A stretch of DNA of 64,000 bases from Centrapalus pauciflorus (GCA_020465985.1 JAANYP010009662.1:106298-170297); one strand, 5' to 3'. Counted from the first letter of the stretch, positions 35,201 to 50,781 are shown. Program-made: numbers and translations. The notes: generated from the sequence alone by a model not told the origin.

Positions 35201-38200
35201 TCTAGCCCTTCTACTGTTATAAACTATGTCTAATATCCCCCCGCAAGCTAAGGCCGGGGAACGACCTGTAGCTTGGATCTAAGAAGCAGAAATCGTGTAG
35301 ACGATAGTGGCTTTGTGAAGACATCAGCAATCTGATCATCTGTAGATATGAACCGTATGGAGAGTTGTCGCCGGGCAACCTTTTCTCTGACAAAGTGAAA
35401 ATCAATTTCAACATGCTTTGTGCGGGCATGGAAAACAGGATTTGCAGAGAGATATATCGCACCAACATTATCACACCATAGAGTAGGCACTGTCTTAAGA
35501 GGAACATGAAGCTCACGTAGTAAAGCCTGAAGCCAGGTAAGTTCAGCAACAGTGTCAGCAAGAGCCTTGTATTCAGATTCCGTAGATGAGCGAGAGACAG
35601 TCTTTTGTTTCCGTGCAGACCATGAAACAAGATTTGACCCGAGATAGATAGCATATCCCCCCGTGGATCGACGATCATCAGGACAACCGGCCAGTCAGCA
35701 TCGGAGAATCCAATCAGTGTGGTGAAAGTAGAGTCAGAATATGCATGTAGAAGCATACCAGACTTGCATTCGAGGCGTAAACCATACTCAACAGTACCTA
35801 ACAAATAACGAAGTATGCGCTTGACTGCGGACCACTGATTTTCTGTTGGAGAGTGCATGAACTGGCAAACCTTGTTAACAGCATAAGCAATGTCTGGACG
35901 AGAGAGAGTGACATACTGAAGGGCCCCCACAATTTGACGATACTTAATTGGATCGGTAAAGGGCGCACTGTCACCAAGAGCAAGATGCGCATTAGTAGTC
36001 ATGGGGGATGGAACCGGTTTCGCATTCGATAAGCCTGCACGCTGTAGGAGCTCCAGAATATACTTTTTCTGTAAGAGAATCAAGTCTGGGGTGTTGCGAA
36101 TAACCTCAACACCAAGAAAGTATGCAAGAGGACCCATATCCTGAAGAGGAAAACTCTGACTAAGGCGGCGAACCACAGTATCAATAGCTTGGGAATTGTT
36201 ACCTGTGAGAATAATGTCATCCACATAGACCAACATATATAAGAGCGTGCCTTGGTGAGAGTAGATAAACAGTGATGGGTCAGTCCTAGATCCTCGAAAG
36301 CCAAGAGCCTGAAGAGCGGAAGAAAGGCGATGAAACCATGCTCGAGGAGCCTGCTTTAACCCATACAAAGCTTTGTGAAGAAGACACACATGTTTAGGTT
36401 TAGTAGGATCCACAAAACCAGAGGGCTGAGTCATGTAGACGGTTTCGGTGAGATCACCGTGAAGAAAAGCATTCTGAACATCAAGCTGCCGGAGGGGCCA
36501 GTTCTGTGTGACGGCCAGAGATAAGACAACACGGATAGTGGTAGATTTGACCACTGGACTAAATGTCTCAATATAATCCACACCTTCTTCCTGACTGTAA
36601 CCTTTAGCAACAAGACGAGCTTTATAGCGTTGTATTGCTCCAGTCGGGTCACGTTTCAATTTATAGACCCATTTGCAATCGACCACATTAGCACCCGGAA
36701 CAGGAGAAACTAAAGACCAAGTACCATTCCTTAGTAGAGCCGAATACTCGTCGGACATAGCACGACGCCACTGAGGATCCTTGTTGGCAATGGAGAAGTG
36801 AGGAGGTTCGGTGATTGTGTAGTTGGTGTTGAAGGAGGAGATATTGTGGGGTTTGGTTTGTTTAGGGTTGGGACGTAGGTTAGGTGGTCGAGGACGAGAG
36901 GGGGCAGTGGTAGTAGGTTGTGGAGTGGGAGAAGTAGGTTGGGTATCAACAGAAGGGTGGGAGGGTTGGTTAGTGCTAGAGCGATGCTGGTATGTGCGAA
37001 GAGGAACTGGTGTAGGTGTATCGGTAGGGGGTGAGGCAGTGGTGGGTGGAAAAGTATCGGTAGAGGGAGGAGTGGGGGTAGGTGTATCAGCTGGGAGTGG
37101 GACAGAAGACGACGGGTCACTAGAGGTAGTGGAAGATGAAGGAGATATAGTAGGGTCAGGATGAGGATAGGATGAGATGTATGGGTCTGATGTAGATGGG
37201 GAAGGAGGTTTAGAGGGTTGGTGATAGGGAAATAATTGTTCATTGAAACGAACATGTCGGGCTATGTAAAGGCGCTCAGACTGTGGGTCCAGGCAACGGT
37301 AGCCATGATGGGTTGGACTGTAGCCAAGAAAAACACATGGAGTAGAACAAGGTCCATTTTGTGTTTGTTGTATGGACGAAGATGTGGAAAACACTGACAC
37401 CCAAAGACTCGAAGAAAGGAAAAATCTGGGGGACGCTTGAATAAAAATTCAAAGGGTGAGATATTTGAGTTTGTTCTAGACGGCATGCGATTGATGAGAT
37501 AGACAGCTGTGTCAAAAGCAAAGTGCCAGAAACGTTGAGGCACATTAGAGGCGGCTAGAAGGGTAAGGCCAGTTTCGACAACATGCCGATGACGACGTTC
37601 AACAAAACCATTTTGTTCACTAGTATGAGGACACGAGAGGCGATGAAGGATACCGAGAGAGGAGAAGAATTGGGAGAGATTCCGAAACTCCCCTCCCCAA
37701 TCGGTTTGAACGGTTTTGAGTTTTGTTTGAAATTGACGTTCAGCCATGACAAGAAAGCTTTTAAACGTAGCATACACATCAGACTTAAGTTTTAAAGGAA
37801 AAATCCACATGAAACGAGAGTAATGATCAACACATAATAGAAAGTAAGTGTGACCATCAAACGAGGTAACAGGGGCGGGGCCCCAAACATCACAAAGAAC
37901 CAAATCCAAAACACCCCCGAGCTTTTATAAATAGAAGGTAACAAATGTAGTTTAGATGATTTCCCAACAGAACAAGAATTACAAAAAGAAGTACTAGAAG
38001 ACTCATTATTTAAAGGTAAACTATACTTAGAAACCATAGACAAAAACAGTTGTTGATGAGGATGGCCGAGTCGGTGATGCCAGATCGTGGAAGAAGCACG
38101 GGTAGTGGAGAATCCGACTTTAGGAATAGGTTGATTTGTTGGAAGATGAAAGGAGTAGAGACCACCGTTACTTGGACCAGTGAGGAGGATTGTGTGTGTA

Positions 38201-41200
38201 GACTTGTCCTTCACAACAAAGAAAGTGGAGTGAAATTCAAAAAACACATCATTATCAAGACAAAATTGTTGAACAGAAAGTAAGTTTTGTTTAATATCAG
38301 GCACATGAAGAATGTTTTTAAGGTTAAAGGTTTTGTTAGGAGAGTGATATTGGGTAGAACCTATATGAAGAATGGGTAAACCCTCACCATTGCCAACATG
38401 AAGATTATCAGTACCGGAGTATGCCTCAGAGTGATCGAAACTAGATAGGTCTGGTGAGACATGGTGGTTGGATCCTGTATCTGGAAGCCAAGAGGTGGAC
38501 ACGTTGGAGCGTAGATCTGTAAAATTAGCTGACGGAGGCTGCCGTGACCGAATAGTAGAGGGATCACGATTGGGACACTGAGAGGGAATGTGGCCAATCC
38601 CACACCTGTTGCAAGTTCCAAACACAGTATTTTGAGTAGAGGCCCAAGGGAATTGATCCCGATTACCACCTGTTTGACTGCGGTTGTTGTTGTAGTTTCC
38701 ACGGCCACGGTTATTGCCACGTCCACGACCACGATAATTACCAGACCTGTGTGTATAGTTAGCTTGTGCAAGAGAAGGAACAATAGGTTGTACCTGAAGA
38801 CCAAGCTGTGAGAGAGCATGCTGAAGAGCTTGAAGCTGATCAGGAGATGGAGTAGTACCAGAAGTAGGAGTGCGATGATTACCAGCAGCAGCAGTAGTAG
38901 ACAAGAAGGCCTGGGAGGGTGGCATGACTGGAGTAGGCTTTTGTATCATGTAATCATGGTCAGATAACAAAGCAAAGAGTTCAGCAAACGTGATTGGAGA
39001 CTGACGGCCAATAAGGGATGATTTCAGACCATTGTATTCGTCTCTAAGACCCGAAATAACCACATAGACCAGATCTTTTTCTTTTGTCGGTTCACCAATG
39101 TTGGCAAGAGCAGTAGAATATTCCTGAGCCCTAGTCAAATAGGCTGTAGCAGATTCATCAGGTTGCATCTGAAGCTTGAGAAGTTGATTTTTGAGGGTGT
39201 ATTCCCGAGAAGAAGTGTGTGGGGCATATGCACGTTCAAGAGACAGCCACAAATCCCGAGAGGTGGTGCCTTGAACGTGCTGAAAAGAGGCCTCAGAGAT
39301 GGTGGAAATAATAAGCATACGTACGTGAGCATCGTTGGAGATCCAGGCGGTGTAACTAGGATTTAATTGTGGCAGTGGTACTGTGGTACCATCTTTGTCA
39401 GATGAGGAGATGATAGTCGGAGGAGGGCAGAGAATTGTGCCATCCACGTATCCAAATAGGTTGTTTGTAACAAGAAACGGATGAAGCATAGTTTTCCAGT
39501 AGCCATAATTGGTTGGGGAAAGAGTAAAAGCAAACTTGTGGGAGTTATGACTGGTTTTCTCTGTTGAAGTAAGGGCTGTAATAGAAGCCATTTGTAGGCT
39601 GCAGCAGCAGAGGGTGATGATAGGGGTTTAGGCGGCAGCAGCAGCAAGTAGAAGCAGCAGAATACGGCGGCAGCAGGGACTAGGAGGAGCCGCAGAAAGG
39701 TGGCAGCAGCAAAGGGTTTGTGTGGCGGCTGTTTGTGTGGCAGAAGCAGGCGGCGGTTTGTGTGGCAGCAGGCGGCGGTTTGTATGGCAGCAGCAGGTTG
39801 GAGTTGCTGCGGCAGAGGGCGGCAGAGAGGTGGTGTCAGGAGGCTAGGGGTGAGGGCGGCAGCAGAGAGAGAGGCGCCTAGGGTTAGAGAAGTAGGCGGC
39901 TAGGGTTTAGAGAGGTAGGCGGCTAGGGTTTAGGAGATGAGACCTAGGGTTGTAATCCCAGGCTCTGATACCATAACAGACTTTGTAATCTGATGTATAT
40001 TGATGTGTGAAATACTGAATACAATACAAGTATATATAGAAGAGCTAATTACAAAGACCACCATCTAGATTAGACTAATTACATTCTAGCCCTTCTACTG
40101 TTATAAACTATGTCTAATAGTCCACCCTACAATTTAAAATAATATAACGGGACCCTAGAACAGGGGAAACATGGGATCCTAGAAAGGCATCCATCTTACT
40201 CTGGTTCCAAACTGCCGAAAATATAAATGCAGATGTTGACTTAAATCTTTCCTCTATTCTGGAACTGAAAAACATCAGAAAATTTAGTAACAGCAGCAAT
40301 ACCTTGTCGATTCAAAGAGATGCTTCTGAGAGAAAATGCTAACTGGAAAAACCGAAGTAAGGCCAGATGACTTGAATTCTGAAGAAAAGCAAGGATACAA
40401 CTTCAGTTAATAGACAACATATGAAACAGAAAAAACTTGTCAGCTGTTGGACAACATGGAAAACTTAGAGTTTATTGATACCTTCACACACATCTTTTGA
40501 CCATTCAGAATTTAAAGAATTACACTGATGTCATGTGGATTCAATGTTAAACATGATTTTGATTAATATTTGTGTTGGGCAACTATAGATAATAGTATAG
40601 TACCAACTTTGACCAATTTCTACCTTGGTGTCCAAGAATCTTTAAAATATTTTAACTTTAGTAGGCCAGATTTAACATCACAATGAACATATGCCAGTCC
40701 TTAAGTGGCAACAAGTATTGTATATGAAATCACAGATGCTTAATGAGTAAAATTTATGACTATGAACAAGGCAGGTAGATGCGAATATAAACAAACTTTC
40801 ATCCAGGAGCAAATAGGACATAATAGAAATTCAACGGATGAAAATACATTTTTTCACTTTTGAAAACAAGCTATCCGAAGCATCTCACTGCCAATGGAAT
40901 GTTTTTATTGTTCAAAAGTTCTTGAATTAAGAAACAGATCATTAAAATTCCAAGGGTCATTTGGCAGATCTCAGAATCTATAGTCAGTTTTGCATATTTA
41001 TTGAATTTCGTCAATTGTTTTGTAATATAGTTATCATTGACATCACATTTTTCTCCCTAAAATTGCAGGTGTTATAAAGTAAGAGACGAAGGAGAAACTC
41101 AGAAAGAGAAGGCTTTCAGAACGATGAATGAAAAGCAATTGCAATTATCTAAAAACTATATAGCAGGGCAGATCGAATCTCACCTTTGACAAGATAAATG

Positions 41201-42227
41201 ATAAAGCAAGGGTATATGTATGTGCCATTGCCTCGATATTTGCTGGTGTGTTTTCTAAGGATGTTGCCTGAATCCAAATGGATGAAAGAACAAGATTCAC
41301 TTGATGACCACTCAATCGCATAAAACTAGGGGCCTGTAGAATATTTTAAAACAAAAAGTAGTTTTTATTAAAAAAGATTACGAATATATTTAAGCATTAA
41401 ATGTAACATATAATCATGTATTTCAGTATAAAAGTTCCATCTTACTGCTTTTCCATCACTTGTAGAAGGATCAACGGTGCCACCAGATGATGATTCTGGA
41501 GCACGTTCTGTATGATTTTCCATTTCATGATTTTCTTGCTCCTTTGTCCTTTCAATGGATAAACTTCCTTCGGCTACCTTTTTTGACATCATTGATGGAA
41601 TGCCAGCTTGTGAAGGTATTAAATCATGGATTGACCAAGGCTGACTTAAAGATGGAATAAGCACAATAGAAAAAACACGGTGTGCAAGAACTCGTGTTTC
41701 ATGATCCGGGTGTGACATTGTTAAGAGCAAATGATGAAAAAGAGCATCAGGGAAGGCCTGAAGAATTCATAACTACATATATTAGAGACGACTACAAGAG
41801 AAGAATCATGCAAAATAGTAAACATACTGCTGCCAGCAAGACTTGCCCTTGCCTTTCTCAAGTATGTAATATTTGGAACGGAACTAATAACTTGTGCAGT
41901 TCGGTAAAGAGCAGAAATATTTGCTCTAGCCATAACGGCGCTAGTTGGAATATTCTCTAACATTACAGCCATAGCATCCAGAATTGGTCCCACATCACCA
42001 ACCTACAAATAATCATGTTTAAAAGGCGACTTGTATCAATAGGGATCATTAGGGGAGGGGGTGGCAATTTCAACTGGTTAATTCTGATTGTATATTATTG
42101 TTAACAAAGCAGCTAAGAAAGGACCCAGGTTGAATGTTGCAAAAAGTGCATTGAAAATTTATAGACCCCCTATATCATTTTATTTATAAAAAGTATAATA
42201 ATATTTTAACAATATAGGTTTTGCAAT

Positions 42228-42264
<37 letters not shown>

Positions 42265-45200
42265 AATAAGTGTTGGTGGCTCAACCCAACCCATTTTGAT
42301 ATAGGCTTACAAAATGTCCATTTTGATTTGCAACTCTACCTTAAACCTTATTGCATTTCACCTATTTATACACTCTATTGGGTTTCAGCTCTTCATATTT
42401 TTAGTTTACGTTTTACCCTCCCCAAAGACCTAAACTAGGGACTATAGTTCTTTGTTTTTGAAGAATTTGTCAGGTCTTCAAGGACCAATTTAACTCAATA
42501 GAGCAACGGGGCGTATTACAAACCTTACATGAGAGATTTGAGATGCAGTTTTCTAAAGCACACTGAAGATCAATATAGCAACTATCAGAGCCACTTGACA
42601 ATTCAGCTGATCTTTGTAGGCACTTGCGTAAATGTTTGATAAGATCAGCTATTGCACCAACAATGGTGACTGAGGCATGCTGCTTTACATACTCTGACAG
42701 TTGTGTGGCAACATTTACAATATGCAACTGTAAAACGGGCTGCTTGATAACATCCTTGTGATCCAGATGTTTAACCAAGATAGGCAATAATAAATAGGAT
42801 CTGTCATCTAAGTTCACATGGAAAAGGTAGTAACTATATATTATTCATCAATTGACTCTTCATCTATTTAGACCAGAGAAAATATGCAAATTCCCGTAAT
42901 CACCTGATTCCTCCAACATCATCTGCAGATACTTCAAAACAGCAAAGGCAAGCCCTTTCTCTGGGAGCCAAAGCTTATCGGTGTCAAATTTATGAAAAAG
43001 AGGTTCCAGTACACGTCGCATAGTCATTACCTCCTTCGCTGATAGGGCCATATAATGCAAGCAAACCCGGGCCCAATAAGAAGGGTTCTTGTATGCATCC
43101 CTGGATATATAAGAATCAATTGAGCTTTCAAAATATAAACCAAAAGGCAACATAGTTAAGCATGGGGGCACATACATTGGAGGGATATCTTGTGGTTTGC
43201 AGAATGATGATCTATGATCCTCCGCTTCTGGGACTCCTGGAACGTGTTCCTGTGCCTGAGATTCTTGGTTTATTGGTGCGGCCATATAATTCTCCAAAGT
43301 CACTGATATAATCTAATTAAAATCGGAAACATAATTTAAACAAAACAAGCAGATGTTACTCAAAATGTCCGTGGATTTCTTTATAAACTACAAATATTAC
43401 TGAAATCACCATGCTTTCTACTAACGGGTGATACTGAGATGAGGGGATGAATAAAGAAGAGACGAATATAAAATAAACATACATCCTCAAAATCCATAGA
43501 CACATGAGGCTGTTCCCCCATGAAGCGCACCTGGTCCACAAAAAGGATAAGGACTACATTAGATTGATCAGTCTGCTAGTATGTTATTTACATATATAAG
43601 GTCATGTACTCATGCGATAAGGCAATACTATGTGATCACAACAGAGTACATTGCTGAAGCTCCAAAATTAACACTTACTCTGTAGTGTCAAGTCAATCTA
43701 CAAGTTTTGTTTGTTTACTTCTTAATGGAAACATTTCAAGGGTAAAATGACCACTTATAACACCAATAAGAGGTAAAGAAAAAACCCCAATTGATGTTGT
43801 TTCGTTTTCAGTTAACGGGGAAAATTAATCCAGTAAATATTTATGGCTGTTTCTAGTTTACTAAACGGAGGAAGAAATGTCTTGATGGGAAAAGTTACAG
43901 GTTAGGTCATAGATGGTTTCGTCATTAAGTCATTGTTTTTAAATCCTTGCCTTTGCCTCCATCTCTCTTTTATTAATATTAATAGTAGTATTATTATTTT
44001 ATTACTATCATCATCAAATATACCTTGTGATTTAAATAAATCATAAATACATAAAATTTCATCATCTAGAATTTAGAATTTACATTCAAAACAGTGGCAA
44101 ACAAATATTCTTTATTGAATGTTGATTCCAGACAGAGAGGTAAAATGATCATTTACAATAACAAAGCACAACTAGTATTTTACCCCTGCGTTGCTCGGTT
44201 ATATCGTTTAATATTAGAGCATAAAAAAACAAATTAGAATGTATGTGTATGTATGTATGTGTGTGTGTGTGTATCAAAATAAGATATACATTAAATAGAT
44301 AATGTATAAATATTTGATAACTGAAAAAGTAATATTCTAAATATTTAAAGTAAACATACAAATAATATTAACCGTATAAAAGAAATCATGAAATATTAAA
44401 AAGATTTTGAAATCGTTTGAAAACAACAATGTCAATGTAGTTTGGAGGAAAGGAAACTTTGTTATGATTATTAGACACATATGTATTTCCTTATATCATA
44501 TGTTTCCTTATTATGTATTTCCATATATTATATGTTTCCTTATATTAGAGGGATTAGAATGCAACTAGTATTGGGTTTAGAGTGTAAATGTATCCCTTAT
44601 ATAAAACCTTGTAATCAGTGTTTTATACACAACAATATACAACAATTACTGATTACTAAGTTCAACTTGGTATCAGAACCTAGGTTCTAGAAACCCTAGC
44701 AAAAGAAATTTTGTTGCCAAAGAACAGCAGCCAACAACAGCAGCCCCTGTGCCTTCCTTCTGCCCCTGTGCTGCCGCCAACAACAGCAGCCCCAAAAACC
44801 CTTCTGTCCATCTGCTGCCGCCCACAAACAGCAGCCCCATAAACCCCTCTGTCCATCTGCTGCCGCCCACAAACAGCAGCCACAAACAGCAACCATCCAC
44901 CGATCTCCATGGCTTCTATTGTCCCGTTCACTCCAACAGAGAAAACTGACCATAATTCTCATAAGTTTGGCTTTACCCTCTCCCTAACCATACTCGAAAA
45001 CAATGCTCCAGCCCTTTCTTCTCGCCAACGATTTGTTTGGCTATGTTGATGGCACTATATCTTGCCCTCCGATGACCATAGCTTCCCCATCATCATCCGA
45101 CAAAGACGGTACCACAGTACCCCCGCCCCAATTGAACCCTAGTACCCTAGTTACACTGGGGTCTCCAATGACGCTCACGTTCGCATGCTTATTATTTCTA

Positions 45201-48200
45201 CCATCTCTGAAGCCTCCTTCCAACATGTGCAATGCCTCACTTCCCACGATCTGTGGTTGTCTCTTGAACGCCCCTATGCCCCACACACCTCTTCTAGGGA
45301 ATACACTCTCAAAACCCAGCTTCTCAGACTCCAGATGCAACCTGACGAAACCGTCGCTGCTTACTTGACTCGAGCCCAAGAATACTCTATTGCCTTAGCC
45401 AATATTGGCGAACCCCCAAAAGAAAAGGACTTAGTCATGTTGGTTATCTCAGGTCTTCGAGAATAATACAACAGTCTGAAGTCTACCCTCATCGGCAGAC
45501 AGTTCCCTGTTGCTTTTTCAGAACTTCACGGTTTACTCTCTGATCACGTACATGATCAAGAAATCTACACCAGATGTTTCCGGCTTTCCTCGCCACTGTT
45601 CAGACTCGCCCTCCTGCAATCCCCACCGCCGCTCCGACTCCCGATCAGCTTCATGCTCTCCAGGCTTTATACCACCTTGGTCTTCAGGTTCAACCACTTA
45701 CTGCTCAGCCTGCACAAGCCCACTACACAAATCGATCAGGTAATTCTCGAGGACGTGGCCGTGACTCCCGTCGTGGTCGCGGTAATAACAACAATCGAAC
45801 TCAAGGTGGTACTCGCGAACAGTTCAGTTGGGCCTTTACTCAGAATACAGTCTTTGGTACATCAGGTGTGGAATTGGTCATATTCCGTCACAGTGCCCCA
45901 ATCGTGACCCCGCTACTATACGGCCCCGACAGCCTCCTTTAGCCAATTTCACGGACTCCCGTGTCACCTAATCAACTTCCTGGCTTCCGGATACTGGTTC
46001 TAATCATCATGTCACACCGGACCTCTCTAGTTTCGATCAATCTGAGACTTACTACGGTACCGATAATCTCCATGTTGGCAACGGTTTGGGCTTACCCATT
46101 CTCCATATTGGTTCCACAAACCTTTACTCACCCAACAAAACTTTCTCCCTTCAAAACATTCTCCAGACAATAACGTCTTCTTTGAATTTCACTCTTCTTT
46201 CTTTGTTGTGAAGGACAAGTCTACACACACTATCCTCCTCACTGGTCCAAGTAATGGCGGTCTCTACCCCTTTAGCCTTCCTCGAAGTCAACCGATTCTC
46301 AAAGTTGGTTTCTCCGCTACTCGTACTTCCTCCACAATTTGGCATCATCGCCTCGGACACCCTCATCCACAGCTTTTTAACTCAATGGTTTCTAAGTATA
46401 GTTTACCTTTGGTTAATAAAAGTTCTAGTAATTTTTCGTGTGATTGATGTTTAGTAGGCAAGTCGTCTAAACTTCATTTGTTACCATCTACTTATAAAAG
46501 TTCTCATATTCTGGATTTAGTATTTTGTGATGTTTGGGGGCCTGCTCCTGTTACTTCGTTCGATGGCCACACTTATTTCATATTATGTGTTGATCATTAT
46601 TCTCGCTTTATGTGGATTTTTCCCTTAAAACTGAAATCTGATGTGTATGCTACCTTTAAAAGTTTTCTTGTCATGGTTGAACGCCAATTTCAAACCAAAC
46701 TCAAAACCGTCCAAACTGATTAGGGAGGCAAATTCTGGAATCTTTCCAAATTTTTCACCTCACTCGGCATCCTTCACCGCCTTTCCTGTCCTCACACGAG
46801 TGAACAAAACGGTCTTGTTAAACACCGCCACCGTCATGTTGTCGAAACAGGCCTCACCTTACTCGTCGCGTCTCATGTCCCTCAACGTTTTTGGCAGTTC
46901 GGTTTTGACACCGCTGTATATCTCATCAACCGCAAGCCGTCTAGGACAAACTCCAATGTCTCCCCATTTGAACTCTTGTTCAAACATCCACCGATTTCTC
47001 CTTCCTTCGAGTCTTTGGGTGTCAGTGCTTCCCTCATCTCCGTCCATACAACAATCACAAAATGGACTTCCGTTCTACTCCCTGTGTCTTTCTTGGCTAC
47101 AGTCCAACCCATCATGGCTACCGTTGTTTGGACACACAGTCCGATCGCCTTTACATAGCCCGCCATGTTCGCTTAAATGAGCAATCGTTTCCTTTTCACC
47201 AAACCTCCACCGATCCCTCCCCTACACCTCCTCCTGACCCATACACTTCTACCTACCCTGATCCACACCCCACTTTACTCACCCCTCCCACCACCACACC
47301 CACTAACCTACCTTCACCTTCCAACCCGCCTACCCCCCTATTCCTACCCCTACACCTACACCAACAGAACCACCTCCCCTTATACCTACACCTACAGAAC
47401 CACCTCCCCTTATTCACACATATCACCGTCGTCCCAGATCTACCCAACCACCCACTCCTACTACTGCCCCTCCCACTCCCCGTACTCGTCCAGCTAAGTT
47501 ACGTCCCAACCCCAAGCAAATCAAACCCTATAATGCCTCCTCCTTTCATACAACCCACACAGACATCGAACCACGCCTTTTTTCCGTTGCTAACAAAGAT
47601 CCTCGGTGGCGTAACGCTATGTCTGAAGATTACTCGACCCTATTGCGGAATGGTACGTGGTCACTGGTTCCCCGTCCGAAGTCTAATGTTGTTGACTGTA
47701 AGTGGGTTTACCGGCTAAAGAAGGACCAAACTGGTAAGATCCAACGCTACAAGGCCCGTCTGGTCGCTAACGGTTTTCGGCAGCAACCCGACATTGACTA
47801 TCAGGAGACTTTCAGCCCGGTCGTAAAGGCCACCACTATCCGTGTTGTTCTCTCTCTTGCCGTTACCCAAGGCTGGTCTCTCCGGCAGCTCGATGTTCGA
47901 AATGCGTTTCTCCATGGAACCCTTACAGAGACTGTCTACTTGGAACAACCTCCGGGCTTCATTGACCAGACCAAACCGGATCATGTATGCCTCCTTCACA
48001 AGTCCTTGTATGGGTTGAAGCAGGCTCCACGCGCCTGGTTTCATCGCCTATCTACGGTTCTTCGCTCGCTCGGCTTTCAGGGCTCCAAAACTGATCCCTC
48101 CCTATTTATTTATTCCCGCCAAGGCATCCTACTATATATGCTTGTCTATGTTGATGATATTGTGTTGACAGGTAAGCAGGCAATTGACACAGTGGTCCAC

Positions 48201-50713
48201 AGTCTCAGCCAATCCTTTCCCATTCAGGATCTCGGATCTCTATCATACTTTCTCGGTATTGAAGTCACCAGCATGGGTTCAGATATGCTTCTCTCTCAGC
48301 AGAAGTACACTCTTGAGCTTCTCCAACGCGCCGGCCTCTCTCAGTCCAAACCAGTTCCTTCTCCCATGGCTACGACTGCTAATCTTGTTCTTGGTGATAG
48401 TGCTACATTTTCCGACCCGGTCAAGTATCGTCAGATTGTGGGTGCTCTACAGTATGTCATCTTGACTCGTCCAGACATTACCTTTGCCGTCAACAAAGTT
48501 GCTCAATTTATGCACTGTCCTACAGAAAATCACTGTTCGGCTGTTAAACGGATTTTTCGCTATCTGCAAGGCACCTCTACTTTCGGATTACGGCTTCGGC
48601 GTGACTCTAGCACTCTTCTTCACGCCTACACTGATTCTGCCTATACCGCTATTACAGGTTTTCAGATGCTGATTGGGCGGGTTGCCCGGATGACCGTCGA
48701 TCCACCGGAGGGTATGCTATCTACCTAGGTTTAAACCTAGTATCCTGGTCTGCACAGATACAGAAGACTGTCTCTCGATCATCAACAAAATCAGAATACA
48801 AGGCTCTAGCTAATACAATCGCTGAGCTAATTTGGCTTGAAACACTGTTGCGCGAACTTCAAGTCCCTCTTAAGAAGACCCCTACGCTATGGTGTGATAA
48901 TCTCGACGCTACCTATCTTTCTGCCAACCCTGTGTTCCATGCTCGGACTAAGCACGTAGAGGTTGATTTTCACTTTGTTCGAGAAAAGGTTGCGGACAAG
49001 CAGCTTTCGGTCCAGTTCATAACCACCGATGATCAGATTGCAGATATCTTCACCACGCCGCTTCTTTCGCAGCGTTTTATGTTTTTACGATCCAAGCTAC
49101 AGGTCGTTCCCCGGCTTTAGCTTGCGGGGGAATATTAGACACATATGTATTTCCTTATATCATATGTTTCCTTATTATGTATTTCCATATATTATATGTT
49201 TCCTTATATTAGAGGGATTAAGATGCAACTAGTATAGGGTTTAGAGTGTAAATGTATCTCTTATATAAACCCTTGTAATCAGTGTTTTATACACAATAAT
49301 ATACAATAATTACTGATTACTAAGTTCAGCTATGATCATGAGGGCATGGGCTCAAACCCTGTCAGCCTATATGTTTTTTAAAATTAAAGTTGTAAGGGTG
49401 TAATTGCAATTATCTAAATCAATCCTTATCAATAGTCCATAATGAATGTAGCAAGATCTCATTGTCTATATCGTCAGCCTATATGTTTTCTAAAATTAAA
49501 GTTGTAAGGGTGAATCTGTAATAATCTAACTCAATCCTTATCAACGGTCCATCACGAATGCACGAAGATCTCACAGTCTATTTCGAATCCCTTCATTAAG
49601 CTTCGGAAACAATATATAATTATAATTATAATTGTACATACAACAACTGCTCTGGAAAAATCTCATTCATTCATCCCCATTAAACTTTACCCACATTAAA
49701 TAGAAAAAAAGTATCATCCTATATAAAGTATAAACATAACTAAGACAAAGATAATGCAAAAAATAAGTTTACCATAAATGCCAACACTTCAAGTCCTGCT
49801 GACCTTAACCTTAATGCTCTTTCATCTTCTCCAACTTCTTCAGCCAGTTGACAAAGCTTTGGAATGAGGCCTCCTAAGTTGAACATGTATGCACTGTCCA
49901 CCTGTATTTTAATTCCAAATTTGTGAAGGGTTAGAAGAAGGAAATTTACATAAAATAATGATTTCCAGGTTTTATTTGGGATATGGACACACAGATCCCA
50001 TGTGTTTATATGGCGGTGCCGCCCATTTGGCCATGATCCCCGATAATCTTACTGGAGACTACTACACAAGTATTGTTTTTTCACCAGATACATGTGAACC
50101 ATGCTTTTGCTACTCTTTATTGCAAGAACTGTTGCCGTAATTTTGTACTTGAATACCAGTCAAAGCCTCAGCGGCAATATATACCTGATTAGTTATAAAG
50201 TTGACAAGAGCATGACAACCAAGAATTTGCATTTCATGATGTTGTGTTTGCTCTAGTAGGGTCCCAATAATTTCCAATAAACTACCAGCAAAGAGTGGCC
50301 TGAAAGTGTTGAAAATACCTGGTAAATTAGAAGTGAACAAAAATAGAACACATGATGGTATTATGTTCAATGATATTTATATCTAATTGAAAAGAGGGTG
50401 CCTCTTGTTGAGCATTAACAAATAAATTTTGCAACTATACAAGGCACTAATTAAAATTGTCCAATAGTTCCAGAGAAGCTAAAGCAAAATATTATTAAAA
50501 GCTAGATATTTCCCACTCCATTTTAATTTTTGAACCTGAAGTTAGCAGAGCAGTGGGACATATAAGGTGCAAAACTTTGTTTTATGGTTGCAGTTGGAAA
50601 AGTAGATTGATATGGTTAAAATTTACCTTCAAGTTTCTAGGATAAAATTTTGAAGTTCCATGTGGAAGCAAAAAGAAAAATGTGTATGAGTGTTATACTT
50701 TATATGTAGACAG

Positions 50714-50781
<68 letters not shown>

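Noticed and set aside
36823..37164. Plus-strand Gly/Val-rich open frame
   Set aside because: It is the antisense shadow of the Pro/Thr/Ser-rich linker of element D pol.
43741..44160. Possible MITE with GGTAAAATGACCACTTA and GGTAAAATGATCATTTA
   Set aside because: The two copies are in direct, not inverted, orientation and no target duplication was found.
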